The notes under the pieces are model-generated. The model made no database searches and was not told the origin of the DNA. It worked only from the letters and a program-made list of their open reading frames with translations. From assembly GCA_028280785.1 (NCBI GenBank), contig JANQLF010000116.1, positions 1-64,000 of the forward strand: 64,000 bases of DNA. Reading direction: 5' to 3'. The DNA is from Planctomycetota bacterium. GTDB lineage: Bacteria; Planctomycetota; UBA11346. The position numbers and the translations under genes are program-made. Numbering within the stretch: position 1 is the stretch's first letter; each line of letters begins with the position of its first letter. Below, in pieces: positions 32,733-42,325 of this stretch.

Positions 32733-35700
32733 TTAAGACAAATTTTCAGCAAGTTGTTTAATGCCTTTAAGGTCTAACTTACCACTGCCGAGTACAGGTA
32801 ATTCTTCGACTTCGTGAATATCTTTTGATTTTGGTTTGAAAATCGGTGGAAAATCATCGAGTGATTTCAGCATCTCGTTCACGTCGCACTCAACACCGGT
32901 GTGCATAACAACCAAGCGCTCACCGCGTTGTGGATCGCTCACAGCGGCGACAGCGACCATGCATTCAGCATTTATATCAGCAGCGAATTTTTGCAGACTC
33001 TCTTGAACATTATCAAGCGGAACCATTTCACCGCCAACTTTGGCGAAACGTGCTAAACGACCGGTGATGTAAATAAAGCCGTCCTCATCGACGTGGCCAA
33101 TGTCGCCGGTGTCGTAACCACCATGAATAAATACTTCTTTGGTTTTTTCTTCTTGACCCAGGTAGCCCATCATGCGTGCAGGACTACGCACAACCAGCAG
33201 ACCACTTTCACCAGCAGCTAAGCGCTCTTTGTTTTCTGGATTAACGGTGAAGACATCGATGCCTGGAAGTGGACGGCCAATCGAATTATCACGCGTACCG
33301 GTTTCTTTGACGCCGTCATGACTGGTATTTAATACATTTGCAGAAACTACCGGTGCCAGTTCGGTACAACCGTAACCCTCGAGTAATTCAGCATTATATT
33401 TTTCACGGAATTGATCGCGCAAATCAACTGGACATTTTTCCGAACCAACCATGGCAAAGCGCAAAGTCTTTAATTGTTCGGCTTCGATACGACGCATATA
33501 CGAACGTACAAAGGTTGGTGTGCTGATTAAAATGCTGGCATCATGCCCTTGAATTAATTTACCGATTGCTTTGCCATCGCGTGGATCGATTTGACAGATA
33601 GAGCCGAGACCATTGCAAACACATAACCACAAGCCAATGCTTAAACCAAAGCTGTGGAAGAATGGTAAGGGATTTAAGATGCGATCATGTTTGGCATCGA
33701 TATTTAAATGCTGGCACACAGCGCGGCTATTAAACAACATATTACGGTGACTGAGTTGCACGCCTTTTGGTTGGCCTGTTGAACCAGAGCTAAAGAGAAT
33801 CGTTGCACAGTCATCGGCACGGCCTTTACATATAACCGCTGTGGGTAGGCACATGATAGCAGCCATCCACATGATTACTTTCACCTTGCTGACGGCGCTC
33901 ATGCAATCTTCAATGAAAATCATGTTAACTGGTAGCTCGTCTAGTTTTAAATGACGCCAGTATAATTTTGAAGTGATAACGGTTTTTAAACCACTGCTGG
34001 TACACATGTAGTCGATATTTTCTTTGCCGACGGTGTGGTTGAGGTTCACACTGCAGCGACCATCCATGGCTGCGGCAATATTGACCAGGGCACCGGCGCG
34101 ACCAGGTGGCAGTAAAATACCAACGCGTTCTTCATCGTTTTCCCAATTAAATGTTGGAATCAGCGCTTTGGCCGTTGCGGCAAGGGTTAAATAATTCAGT
34201 GAACCTTTTTCTTCGATGACTGCCTGACGGAAGGGATGACGTTTGGCCCGTTTTAAAAATGCGGTAGCCAAAGTATCCTGTATCTTATCAGTATGTGCTT
34301 GTGCAGTTTCGTAAGCGAGAGCAGCCACGGCTTGTTGCGCCTCCAAGGAAGTCACCGAAGTATTCAAGGCTTCACCAATCTGTAAACGGACTCCTCGACG
34401 TGGTCGTGGGAAATCTTTGTGAATAGCGCGGCTGGCGATGCTACCGTAGAGACCATCAAGGTGTGCAGGAATAACTGGTACACCAGCACGTTTAGCGATG
34501 CGTTCCATGCCGCGTTGAAATGTATCGATTTGGCCACTGCGCGTCAGTTTGCCTTCTGGGAAAATAACAACAACTTCACCGGCTTTGGCTGCTTCAACGG
34601 CGGCGTCGATCGACGCAACAAGTGCACGTCGACCACCGTCACCGGCAATAGGGATCACACCAAGGGCGCGTAAAAAGAATCCGATAACTGGCATGTCTAA
34701 GTATTTTTTATAGACCAGGAATTTACCATGACGGGGTAGGTTAGGTCCTAGGATTAATCCGTCGACATAGCTTACGTGATTACAAACAATTAAACAGCCA
34801 CCTTGGAGTGGAATATTATCGGCACCACGGACATCTACTTTGTAACAAAAACGAGTTAATAAAACAAACGGCAGCGCAGCTAATTGGTAGCGATAAATAA
34901 AGGCGGTAATGATGGCCAGTGTGGCGCAGAAAATAGCGGTATATAAAAGGATGATTGGTGTAATGGTAAAAAAGCCAGCAACGTAAACGGTTGCGAAGCC
35001 AAGCAAGGTACCGGTTGAACCTAAGAGACCGGCAATCGCGAATAAACGCCCGCGTTCTTCTGAGCGGCTGCGTTGCTGCAACATGGTGTTGATTGGAACA
35101 ATGATTAATCCGAATCCGATACCGGTCAGCAGAATGCCCATGCTGAATGAATTAACCGTGCTATGTTGCATCGATTCTAAAACGGTCATCGCAATGACAG
35201 CTGTTTCAGCATGACATGCAGCAAAACCAGCGTAGAGCAATCCAGCTCCACTTATTAATGCACCGATACACGGAATAGCTCCAGGATAACTACGCGTGTG
35301 TAAACGACTGGCGAGTAAGCTGCCGACAATAATGCCAAGCAAGATCCAAAAACTGAGTAAAGCGTATTGAGCCTGACTTAAACCATAGGTAATCGCTATG
35401 CTTGGTAGTAAAGAAATAAGTAATGCACCAACAAACCAAAAGGCACTTAAGGCTAAAATTAATTGCCATAAACGATAACCAGAGCGCAATAAAGAAATAT
35501 GTGCCTTCACATCCCACATCGTTGATAAATTGATATTGGCATTTTGTGGTTTCAGAGGAGCAATACGAAACGCACTTAAAATACCAAGCCCAGCAATTAA
35601 TAAAGCGATGCAGGCCATCATCACGGGCATCGACATACTGCTAAACATGCTGCTGCTAATATTTATCGGATCGACTGCTGCTGTTAAAATGGTTCCAGTA

Positions 35701-36155
35701 ATAATGGCGACGGTAGTCAGTGCTTGGATTTGACCATTGGCGCGTTCTAAATGATGCTCACTGACTAACTGTGGGATAATAGCGTATTTCGCAGGCGCAT
35801 ATAATGCACTTTGTGCACCAAGTAATAAAATTGAAGCAATCATTAATGGAAAGCTGTTAATCGCTAAGGCAGAAATACCGAATAAAATAAGTATGCATTC
35901 GCTACAACGCAAAAAACGAATATAACTATGCATCGGCAAACGGTCGGCAAAAAATCCACCGAGTGGTTGGAGCACTATCATGGGTAACATGAAAACCAGA
36001 CCGAGGAGGGCAGCGCGTTGAGCACCGACTTGGCTGGATACACCGATGGCTGCCACAAAGGCAAAGGTGGTGCGGAAGAAGTTATCGTTGATGGCTCCGC
36101 AGGCCTGCGAAATCAGGTGGCCGTCGAATCCACGTTTATGAGCAATGTCGTCCAT
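32733..36155 (-). CDS. aas: MFS - PlsC acyltransferase - AMP-ligase fusion (LplT-Aas type)
   Basis: I use ATG 36155 (MDDIAHKRGFDGHLISQ), which has AAAGGAG upstream; the track starts at 36203. About 1140 residues in three parts. Residues 1-410 are an MFS transporter like LplT. Around 440-620 is a PlsC domain with VCNHVSYVDG (HX4D near 458) and FPEGKLTRSG near 532. From 650 on is an AMP-binding ligase with FSSGSTGQPKGVQLSH near 787 and YDTGDIGHVDEDGFIYITGR. In LplT-Aas systems this imports lyso-phospholipid, activates a fatty acid and re-acylates it at the inner membrane. The three-part fusion is a known arrangement. Confidence 0.92.
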   Translation of the reverse strand: MDDIAHKRGFDGHLISQACGAINDNFFRTTFAFVAAIGVSSQVGAQRAALLGLVFMLPMIVLQPLGGFFADRLPMHSYIRFLRCSECILILFGISALAINSFPLMIASILLLGAQSALYAPAKYAIIPQLVSEHHLERANGQIQALTTVAIITGTILTAAVDPINISSSMFSSMSMPVMMACIALLIAGLGILSAFRIAPLKPQNANINLSTMWDVKAHISLLRSGYRLWQLILALSAFWFVGALLISLLPSIAITYGLSQAQYALLSFWILLGIIVGSLLASRLHTRSYPGAIPCIGALISGAGLLYAGFAACHAETAVIAMTVLESMQHSTVNSFSMGILLTGIGFGLIIVPINTMLQQRSRSEERGRLFAIAGLLGSTGTLLGFATVYVAGFFTITPIILLYTAIFCATLAIITAFIYRYQLAALPFVLLTRFCYKVDVRGADNIPLQGGCLIVCNHVSYVDGLILGPNLPRHGKFLVYKKYLDMPVIGFFLRALGVIPIAGDGGRRALVASIDAAVEAAKAGEVVVIFPEGKLTRSGQIDTFQRGMERIAKRAGVPVIPAHLDGLYGSIASRAIHKDFPRPRRGVRLQIGEALNTSVTSLEAQQAVAALAYETAQAHTDKIQDTLATAFLKRAKRHPFRQAVIEEKGSLNYLTLAATAKALIPTFNWENDEERVGILLPPGRAGALVNIAAAMDGRCSVNLNHTVGKENIDYMCTSSGLKTVITSKLYWRHLKLDELPVNMIFIEDCMSAVSKVKVIMWMAAIMCLPTAVICKGRADDCATILFSSGSTGQPKGVQLSHRNMLFNSRAVCQHLNIDAKHDRILNPLPFFHSFGLSIGLWLCVCNGLGSICQIDPRDGKAIGKLIQGHDASILISTPTFVRSYMRRIEAEQLKTLRFAMVGSEKCPVDLRDQFREKYNAELLEGYGCTELAPVVSANVLNTSHDGVKETGTRDNSIGRPLPGIDVFTVNPENKERLAAGESGLLVVRSPARMMGYLGQEEKTKEVFIHGGYDTGDIGHVDEDGFIYITGRLARFAKVGGEMVPLDNVQESLQKFAADINAECMVAVAAVSDPQRGERLVVMHTGVECDVNEMLKSLDDFPPIFKPKSKDIHEVEELPVLGSGKLDLKGIKQLAENLS

Positions 36156-36257
36156 GTCGCGCTCCTTTGTATCGTCTGATCTAAAGTTAACGATCGATAA
36201 CATAAAGTCAACACCCGATTACATACTCGCACGGTGCATGCTCATCGACCCTTGACC

Positions 36258-36280
36258 AGGATGCCTAAACAGGGCATCCT
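36258..36280. promoter_or_regulatory. 8-bp hairpin upstream of the STAS gene
   Basis: AGGATGCC, loop CTAAACA region, GGCATCCT. It lies between the divergent fusion and STAS genes, about 28 bases before the STAS start. There is no T-run, so it is a leader hairpin or operator rather than a clear terminator. Confidence 0.4.
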
Positions 36281-36307
36281 TACGCGCTAGCAGCTAAGGG
36301 GCTCGTG

Positions 36308-36637
36308 ATGGCAGATGAACTGCAAGTACTTGATCAGGATGGGGTTAACGTCGTTACCGTTATCGAAACGGAATGCGCCCAGATTTGGTCTCTACTGCAA
36401 CCGCTGATCGAAGGCGGCAAGAAATCCTGTGTACTCGACTTTAGCAATGTGAACTATCTCAACTCAATGAGCATTGCTGCGATCATTGGTTTGAACAAGA
36501 AAGTCGCAGGGGCAGGTGGTAAATTGGCTCTGGCTAATTTGCAGGACAATATCCAGTCGGTTTTCCGCATTTTGAAGCTCGAAAAGCTCTTTGATCTCAG
36601 CTTGGACATGGCTGGGGCCAAAGCTGCCGTTTCCTAA
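36308..36637 (+). CDS. STAS-domain protein (anti-sigma factor antagonist type)
   Basis: About 109 residues, starting at ATG 36308 behind AAGGGG (the track uses the GTG three bases before). The fold reads as STAS: CVLDFSNVNYLNSMSIAAIIGLNKKV, with Ser in the NSMS segment at the usual phosphorylation position, then GGKLALANLQDNIQSVFRILKLEKLF. These proteins bind anti-sigma kinases or act in partner-switch modules. No RsbW-type kinase or sigma factor is in the window, so the partner is elsewhere. Confidence 0.88.
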   Translation: MADELQVLDQDGVNVVTVIETECAQIWSLLQPLIEGGKKSCVLDFSNVNYLNSMSIAAIIGLNKKVAGAGGKLALANLQDNIQSVFRILKLEKLFDLSLDMAGAKAAVS

Positions 36638-36720
36638 ATAAGAATCGTTTTCAATCACCGAGGGCTTGATAAACAGACCACTAAGTCTGGTTAGATACGT
36701 GTTTTATAAGCCTTAGTTGC

Positions 36721-36739
36721 TTTTGGTAAAATACCAAAA
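36721..36739. promoter_or_regulatory. palindrome TTTTGGTA-AAA-TACCAAAA upstream of acyl-CoA dehydrogenase gene
   Basis: A perfect 8+8 base inverted repeat with a 3-base centre, followed by a partial third arm (TTGGTAAAAACCCAA). It is 87 bases before the dehydrogenase ATG. Its size and symmetry suit an operator for a dimeric regulator of the TetR or LacI type. This is inference. Confidence 0.5.
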
Positions 36740-36825
36740 AGATTGGTAAAAACCCAAGGCGAGTGTTGAATCCTCGCTGCCGAGGCCCATAATAGAAGAA
36801 GCATTCCACAGGAGGATTGGCTGAC

Positions 36826-38760
36826 ATGGCTGATGACGACAAAGCAAAGATGCAAGAGAACAAAGAGGTCATAGACACCACGGGTATGTCCGAGGGCAAA
36901 GCGGCTGCCTTACAAATGGCCGAAGCGGCGCGTCAGCAGTCATGGAGTAAAGCGAGTTTTAGTAAGGACTTGTTCATGGGTGATGTGGACATGGGCCTGA
37001 TTCATCCCTTCCCCTTACAACCGCAAGAAGACATCGACGCTGGTAAAGATTTTTTAGATAAATTTAAAGCAATTTTAAAAGACCAAGTTGATCCCGATCA
37101 AATCGATCGCGATGGCGAAATTCCGGATGAGATTATCGAAGCCCTCGTCGATATTGGAGCCTTTGGTATTAAAGTGCCTGAGCAATATGAAGGTCTCGGT
37201 TTATCGCAGACGAATTATTTACATGCTGCGGAATTAATGGGTAGCCGTTGTGCAAACGTGACGGTGTTGTTATCAGCACACCAAAGTATTGGTGTGTCGC
37301 AGCCCTTATTGTTATACGGTACTGAAGAGCAAAAGAAAAAATATTTACCGAAAGTTGCCAAAGACACGATTTCTGCATTTGCCTTAACTGAAATTGGTGT
37401 GGGTAGTGACCCGGCAAAAATGGAAACCAGCATTGAGCCGACCGAAGATGGTGAACATTACGTTATCAATGGTCGGAAGTTATGGTGTACGAACGGAACG
37501 CGTGCGGGTGTCATCGTGGTCATGGGACGAACACCAGATAAAGAAATTAAAGGCAAAATGCGTCGTCAGGTTTCCGCCTTTATTTTAGATATGGATACAC
37601 CAGGCATTACGATTGAACATCGTTGCCGCTTTATGGGTTTGAAATCAATTTATAATGCGGTGGTTAGCTTCGATAATGTAAAAGTGCCAAAAGAAAATTT
37701 AATAGGTGAAGAAGGTCGCGGTCTTAAAGTTGCGCTCGATACATTGAATACCGGTCGTTTAACCGTTGCTGGTGCCTGTGTTGGTATTTCCAAGCGCTGT
37801 TTAGAATTAGCCAGCGCTTGGTCACAGCAACGCGTACAATGGGGTGGTCCAATCGCCAAACACTCAGCCATCGCTGATAAAATTGGTAAAATGGCCGCGC
37901 GTATTTTTGCGATGCAGGCTTTGGTGACGTTAACTGGTCGTCTCGTTGATATGAAGAAGGCTGATATTCGTTTAGAATCAGCGATGAGTAAAATGAAGGC
38001 TACCGAAGATTCCTATTCAATAATCGATGAAGTGATGCAGATACGCAGTGGTCGCGGTTATGAAACTGCTGAGTCATTAGCTGCACGTGGTGAAAAAGGT
38101 GTATCGGTTGAACGCAATATGCGCGATGCACGTATTAATACGATTTTCGAAGGTTCGTCGGAAATCATGCGTTTAATCATCGCCCGTGATGCAATGGACC
38201 CGCATTTAGCGATTGCTGGTGATGTACTGAATTCGAAATTGCCAAAATGGACTCGCTTTAAAGCAGCATTAAAAGCTGGTTTAACCTATGCGTGGTGGTA
38301 TCCGAGCACCTTCTTGCCATTTGGCGCAAAAGGTACCAGTGGCATGCATAGCCGCTTAAAACACCAAGTGAATAGTGCTGCTCGCATTAGTCGCAAATTG
38401 GCACGGCGATTATTTCATGCCATGGCGCGCTTTGGCCCGAAACTCGAACGTGAACATATATTGCTCAAAAGGTTCGTAGATATAGGCACCGAAGTCTGCG
38501 TCATGTGCGCCGTGTCCTCGTATGCGCAGGCGCTCTATAATAAAGATAAAAATATCGAATATATTGAGCTTGCCGAGTTATATTGCAAAGAGGCGAAGTT
38601 GAACATTAAACAATTGTTTGCCGGTGTCAGCTCGAATAATGATGCCCAAGTGTATAAGATGGCACAAAAGGTCATGGAAGAAGACAAATTCGACTGGCTG
38701 ACATCAGGCATTGTTGAAGAGGATTACACAGACATCATGGGTACTGCTGACGACGAATAG
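36826..38760 (+). CDS. acyl-CoA dehydrogenase with long C-terminal extension
   Basis: About 644 residues; ATG 36826 lies 9 bases behind GGAGGA, so I drop the 3 track residues before it. It carries out the first oxidation of beta-oxidation. It has the flavin-binding AFALTEIGVGSDPAKMETS near 185, GRGLKVALDTLNTGRL, and the catalytic Glu in NTIFEGSSEIMRL near 440. The extra C-terminal region of about 170 residues resembles the membrane-associating tail of very-long-chain/ACAD9-type enzymes rather than the standard 380-residue form. The electron acceptor (ETF) genes are not nearby. A Zn-ribbon membrane protein gene follows after 2 bases. Confidence 0.92.
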   Translation: MADDDKAKMQENKEVIDTTGMSEGKAAALQMAEAARQQSWSKASFSKDLFMGDVDMGLIHPFPLQPQEDIDAGKDFLDKFKAILKDQVDPDQIDRDGEIPDEIIEALVDIGAFGIKVPEQYEGLGLSQTNYLHAAELMGSRCANVTVLLSAHQSIGVSQPLLLYGTEEQKKKYLPKVAKDTISAFALTEIGVGSDPAKMETSIEPTEDGEHYVINGRKLWCTNGTRAGVIVVMGRTPDKEIKGKMRRQVSAFILDMDTPGITIEHRCRFMGLKSIYNAVVSFDNVKVPKENLIGEEGRGLKVALDTLNTGRLTVAGACVGISKRCLELASAWSQQRVQWGGPIAKHSAIADKIGKMAARIFAMQALVTLTGRLVDMKKADIRLESAMSKMKATEDSYSIIDEVMQIRSGRGYETAESLAARGEKGVSVERNMRDARINTIFEGSSEIMRLIIARDAMDPHLAIAGDVLNSKLPKWTRFKAALKAGLTYAWWYPSTFLPFGAKGTSGMHSRLKHQVNSAARISRKLARRLFHAMARFGPKLEREHILLKRFVDIGTEVCVMCAVSSYAQALYNKDKNIEYIELAELYCKEAKLNIKQLFAGVSSNNDAQVYKMAQKVMEEDKFDWLTSGIVEEDYTDIMGTADDE

Positions 38761-38762
38761 TT

Positions 38763-39071
38763 ATGCAGTGTCCAAACTGTGGTGATCCGAATTATCAACA
38801 AGGGGGCAAATGCGCTGCATGCGGATTTGAACCTTTAAATGATCCTCATGTGCTTGAGAAAGGTCGGGAACAGCGTGCCACTGAAGAAAAAGAGGAATTT
38901 AATACCAACTTAATTGTTGGCGCTATTGCTTTAGCTTTTTTCCTATTTGTTTTTTGGTTTTTCCCAAGTGGTAAAAAATCTAGCGACTGGTTTACGCTAA
39001 CGTTCTGGGAAACCATTTGGGCAGTTGGTCTCGGTGTAGCGGCATTTACCATTTCATTTAAAAAACACTAA
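38763..39071 (+). CDS. zinc-ribbon membrane protein
   Basis: A 102-residue protein. The N-terminal Cys set CPNCGDPNYQQGGKCAACGF would bind one zinc; two membrane helices follow (about 48-66 and 80-98). It starts 2 bases after the dehydrogenase stop, so it is cotranscribed. Function unknown. Confidence 0.8.
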   Translation: MQCPNCGDPNYQQGGKCAACGFEPLNDPHVLEKGREQRATEEKEEFNTNLIVGAIALAFFLFVFWFFPSGKKSSDWFTLTFWETIWAVGLGVAAFTISFKKH

Positions 39072-39790
39072 GACTGCTTGCGAAACTCGCTGGGCGTACA
39101 ATTACAATATTTTTTAAATAAGCGGCTGAAGTAGTAGGGGCTTTGAAAGCCACAGTGCTCGGCAATGTCTTGGATGTTTTGATTACTTTCGCGCAATAAT
39201 TGTTGAGCGAGTGCGAGGCGTTGTTCAATGACATAGTGCATTAACGACGTGCCCAATTCTTGTTTAAATAATTGGCGCAGATAATCGGGGCTGAGATAAA
39301 CCGAAGCCGCGATGCGCTCTATGCTCAGTGCTTCGCTAAGATTATTCTGAATAAATGTTTTTGCTTGATCAACTGGTGATGCGTTGGTGTCTGTCTGGGT
39401 TTGTTGAAACGAAAGTGCGACTAATCCGGCAAGGCAATCGAGCGTCGCTTGATGATGTGATCGTTGCAGCGTTTGATCTATCATGGCAAAAAGCGCGTCG
39501 ATTTCTTGCGTACGCGGATAAATACCGGCTTGTATGTCTTGGGCGTGGCAGCCATGTACGCCGATGCAGATTTGTTGACCTGCTATTTGGTTTTTGATCC
39601 AATGCTCCTGGCCTGGTTGATAAACAAAGACTGATGAGCCTGTATAATTCAGTGTTTGGTGTTCTTGATGCAATGACCCGCTGCATTGGTCACACCAGAC
39701 GATTTCTGTGCAAGTGTGATCGTGTGCCGAGCATTCGTGCCCGGCGGTTATATCAATTTTAAATGCGTAAATACACGAGACCTGAACCAT
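39068..39790 (-). CDS. AraC-family transcriptional regulator
   Basis: About 240 residues with start MVQVSCIYAFKIDIT at 39790 (the track begins at 39814). The N-terminal cupin part carries HECSAHDHTCTEIVW and VYQPGQEHWI. The C-terminal double HTH is SIERIAASVYLSPDYLRQLFKQELG and IQDIAEHCGFQSPYYFSRLFKKYC. It is divergent from a PhyH gene, like the AraC/PhyH pair at 14-15.8 kb. It overlaps the end of the Zn-ribbon gene by 4 bases. Confidence 0.88.
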   Translation of the reverse strand: MVQVSCIYAFKIDITAGHECSAHDHTCTEIVWCDQCSGSLHQEHQTLNYTGSSVFVYQPGQEHWIKNQIAGQQICIGVHGCHAQDIQAGIYPRTQEIDALFAMIDQTLQRSHHQATLDCLAGLVALSFQQTQTDTNASPVDQAKTFIQNNLSEALSIERIAASVYLSPDYLRQLFKQELGTSLMHYVIEQRLALAQQLLRESNQNIQDIAEHCGFQSPYYFSRLFKKYCNCTPSEFRKQS

Positions 39791-39892
39791 TGTGCTTATT
39801 ATTTGCAGTTGCACTTGGCTGCCAAGCCTGCGTTCAGATTGTGCAAGAAACTACGTCAGTTTGTACATGTTCATGCAAGACATACTGTTAGA

Positions 39893-40621
39893 ATGATGCG
39901 TATGCAGATACATGAATTAGCAGAACAATTTAAGCGTGATGGCTTTGTTATCATACCTGATTTTCTTGATGCCAAGGAATGCGCAGCAATGAACCAGGCT
40001 GTGGCAGCGCATTATACGGCGGAGCGACGCAGTATAGAGGCCGCTAGTCATCAAACGGAGGCTGGCGCATTTATGCAAGCGTTTGCTTGTGATGTCATTC
40101 CGTGGGACCCCGTGAGTGAGGGCATCGCTTGCTTTAGCGCGGTCAAAAATAAAGCGATATTGCGACAAATTACCGAAGCATGTATTGGTCCTGCCTATCA
40201 TGAATCATCAAGCTTAGTGATGTATTCGTGTACCGGTGGCCGCGGACAGTCCTGGCACCAGGATTGTTTGCCAGATGCTGAGCTCGGGTTTAATGTGAAT
40301 AGATTATTTTACACCCGAGATGTGCGCGAAGAAGATGGCGCAGTTGTTGTTGTTCCCAATTCACATACCCAAGGACGTATTCCGCAAGGTGGTCATCATG
40401 AATCCATTGCTGGTGAACAAATTATTTGTCCAAAAGCTGGAAGCCTTGTTTTATTGCATGGTTGGTGTTTTCACCGTGTCTTGCCTAATTATTCGGGACG
40501 AGAACGTGTCTCGATAAATTACCGTTGCTTTCCACAGGGTGTTGATGCCAGCGTTACCGGTGTTGGTGTTTACCGCAATGGTGATGCCTATTTTCGTCAA
40601 GGCTTAGCGAAAATGCGCTAG
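39893..40621 (+). CDS. phytanoyl-CoA dioxygenase (PhyH) family protein
   Basis: I reject the track start at 39686, which would run through the AraC promoter region, and use the Met cluster MMRMQIHELAEQFKRDG (39893-39902); the exact Met is uncertain. About 242 residues with GFVIIPDFL, the iron-binding HQD in SWHQDCLPDAE, PNSHTQGR, and the distal LLHGWCFHRVLPNYSGRERVSINYR. It is predicted to be an Fe/2-oxoglutarate hydroxylase of an unknown small molecule. It is divergent from the AraC gene. Confidence 0.85.
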   Translation: MMRMQIHELAEQFKRDGFVIIPDFLDAKECAAMNQAVAAHYTAERRSIEAASHQTEAGAFMQAFACDVIPWDPVSEGIACFSAVKNKAILRQITEACIGPAYHESSSLVMYSCTGGRGQSWHQDCLPDAELGFNVNRLFYTRDVREEDGAVVVVPNSHTQGRIPQGGHHESIAGEQIICPKAGSLVLLHGWCFHRVLPNYSGRERVSINYRCFPQGVDASVTGVGVYRNGDAYFRQGLAKMR

Positions 40622-42132
40622 TGTTGCCAATTGCGTGGATGAAGACTCATCAATACGGTTAATAATTCGAGTCGACCTAACAGCATCATAAAAATACTCA
40701 GCATCAGACTGCCGTCATTAAATCCGCGAAAATTATGTGAAGGCCCAATGCTATCGAGCGCGGGTCCAATATTCGATAATGCTGAAAGTGACGCAGAAAA
40801 AGAAACGGTTAAATTATTACCAAGTAGGCAAAATCCCAGCGTTCCTAGTGCAAGGCTGACAAAATAGAGAAAGATAAAGGCATTCACTTGTGAAACGATG
40901 CGATCATTGATAGGCCTATTATTTAAAGTAATCGGCGTAACGCGATTCGGTTCCATATAACGGCGCATTTCGCGGCGAACGGATTTAAAGATCACTAAAA
41001 TACGTGCCATTTTAATGCCGCCTGAAGTGGAGCCAGCACAACCGCCAATCAACATGCATATAACTAAGACGACAATGGCAGCTTGCGGCCAAGCCCACCA
41101 AGCTTCTGGCGTGGTGTCATAGCCAGTACCATAGCCAGTACAGGAGGCAATCGAAACCACTTGAAACAAACTATCACGCATCAAGTCATGGAGTTGGCCA
41201 TCATAAATGTCGCTTTGGAACTTAAGCGTGAACGCAATAATAAACCATGCGATCAGCACCATGTAAAAAAATGAGCGTGCTTCAACATTGCGCCACAATA
41301 CTAATGGTTTGCCGCGAATGCATTGGATTAATAAAGCAAAGTTTAAGGCGCCGAGAAACATCCCGCCAATTATGATCCATTCAGCGGTGTGCGAACCGAG
41401 ACCTTCAATGCTGTTATCAAACGTCGAATAACCACCGGTGGCGATACAAGTCATGGCATGACAAACGGCATCGAAAAAGGGAACGCCGCAAGCCCGCAAG
41501 GCCAGGGCCATGCAAACAGTAAAGCCACAATAAATTCCAAGTAATAAGCGTGCGGTTGTAGCGAGGCGCGGTGCCAAGCGGTCAACACTGAGACCTGGAA
41601 TTTCTGCACGATATAACTGAAAGCCGCTACCACCCATTAATAGGGGAATTAACGCAATCGAAATAACAACAATCCCAATACCACCGAACCACTGCAGTAA
41701 GGCTCGCCAAAATAAAATACTCGCGGGTAATTTTTCAATCGGGGTTCCAACTTGTTCACCAAATTCGTTGTAGTGCTCGCCAAAAATAGTTGAGCCAGTG
41801 GTGGTGAGTCCACTCATGCCTTCAAACCACGCCTGCATAAATGAAGTATTGGGCACATCGAGCCAGATCGCCAATGCAGCAATTAAACTTGCAATAGTCC
41901 AGAAAATACTCGTAGTCGCGATGCCTTCACGAATACCTAAATCGCGTTGTGCATTTGATGAGCGACCGATGAGATAGAGCAAGCCACCAACACAGAGAAA
42001 GACACTGCCTGTCCAAATCCATGCACGAATGTCTTCTTCTTCATGAATAGCAAGCCATAGCGGTACTACGGTGCTGAGGCTTAAAAGCATCAACAATAAA
42101 CCATTAACCTTACATAATACGCGTATGTTCAT
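40618..42132 (-). CDS. trkH: TrkH-family potassium uptake protein
   Basis: A 504-residue membrane protein of the TrkH/KtrB type, the pore subunit of potassium uptake. It has multiple helices and selectivity-filter-like turns MSGLTTTGSTIF near 110, CIATGGYSTFDNSI near 235, SCTGYGTGYDT near 325, and the last pore segment ALSNIGPALDSIGP near 455. The cytoplasmic partner TrkA is not in the window. It overlaps the convergent PhyH gene by 4 bases. Confidence 0.93.
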   Translation of the reverse strand: MNIRVLCKVNGLLLMLLSLSTVVPLWLAIHEEEDIRAWIWTGSVFLCVGGLLYLIGRSSNAQRDLGIREGIATTSIFWTIASLIAALAIWLDVPNTSFMQAWFEGMSGLTTTGSTIFGEHYNEFGEQVGTPIEKLPASILFWRALLQWFGGIGIVVISIALIPLLMGGSGFQLYRAEIPGLSVDRLAPRLATTARLLLGIYCGFTVCMALALRACGVPFFDAVCHAMTCIATGGYSTFDNSIEGLGSHTAEWIIIGGMFLGALNFALLIQCIRGKPLVLWRNVEARSFFYMVLIAWFIIAFTLKFQSDIYDGQLHDLMRDSLFQVVSIASCTGYGTGYDTTPEAWWAWPQAAIVVLVICMLIGGCAGSTSGGIKMARILVIFKSVRREMRRYMEPNRVTPITLNNRPINDRIVSQVNAFIFLYFVSLALGTLGFCLLGNNLTVSFSASLSALSNIGPALDSIGPSHNFRGFNDGSLMLSIFMMLLGRLELLTVLMSLHPRNWQH

Positions 42133-42325
42133 AGTGATGGATGGGATTGGGCGAGTGGTCTGTCGACCAGTAAGTATCAGGATGCTGGGACGTCAACAGA
42201 GTAGTGTGTCCACTGAAATACTGAGATTTAGTTTAGATTTACGCCAGCACATTCAACCATACTCACCGTGTCAAAGCGGGCATTCTGGGCTTGTGAAGCC
42301 TTAAAAAATCGGATAGTATAAGGCT

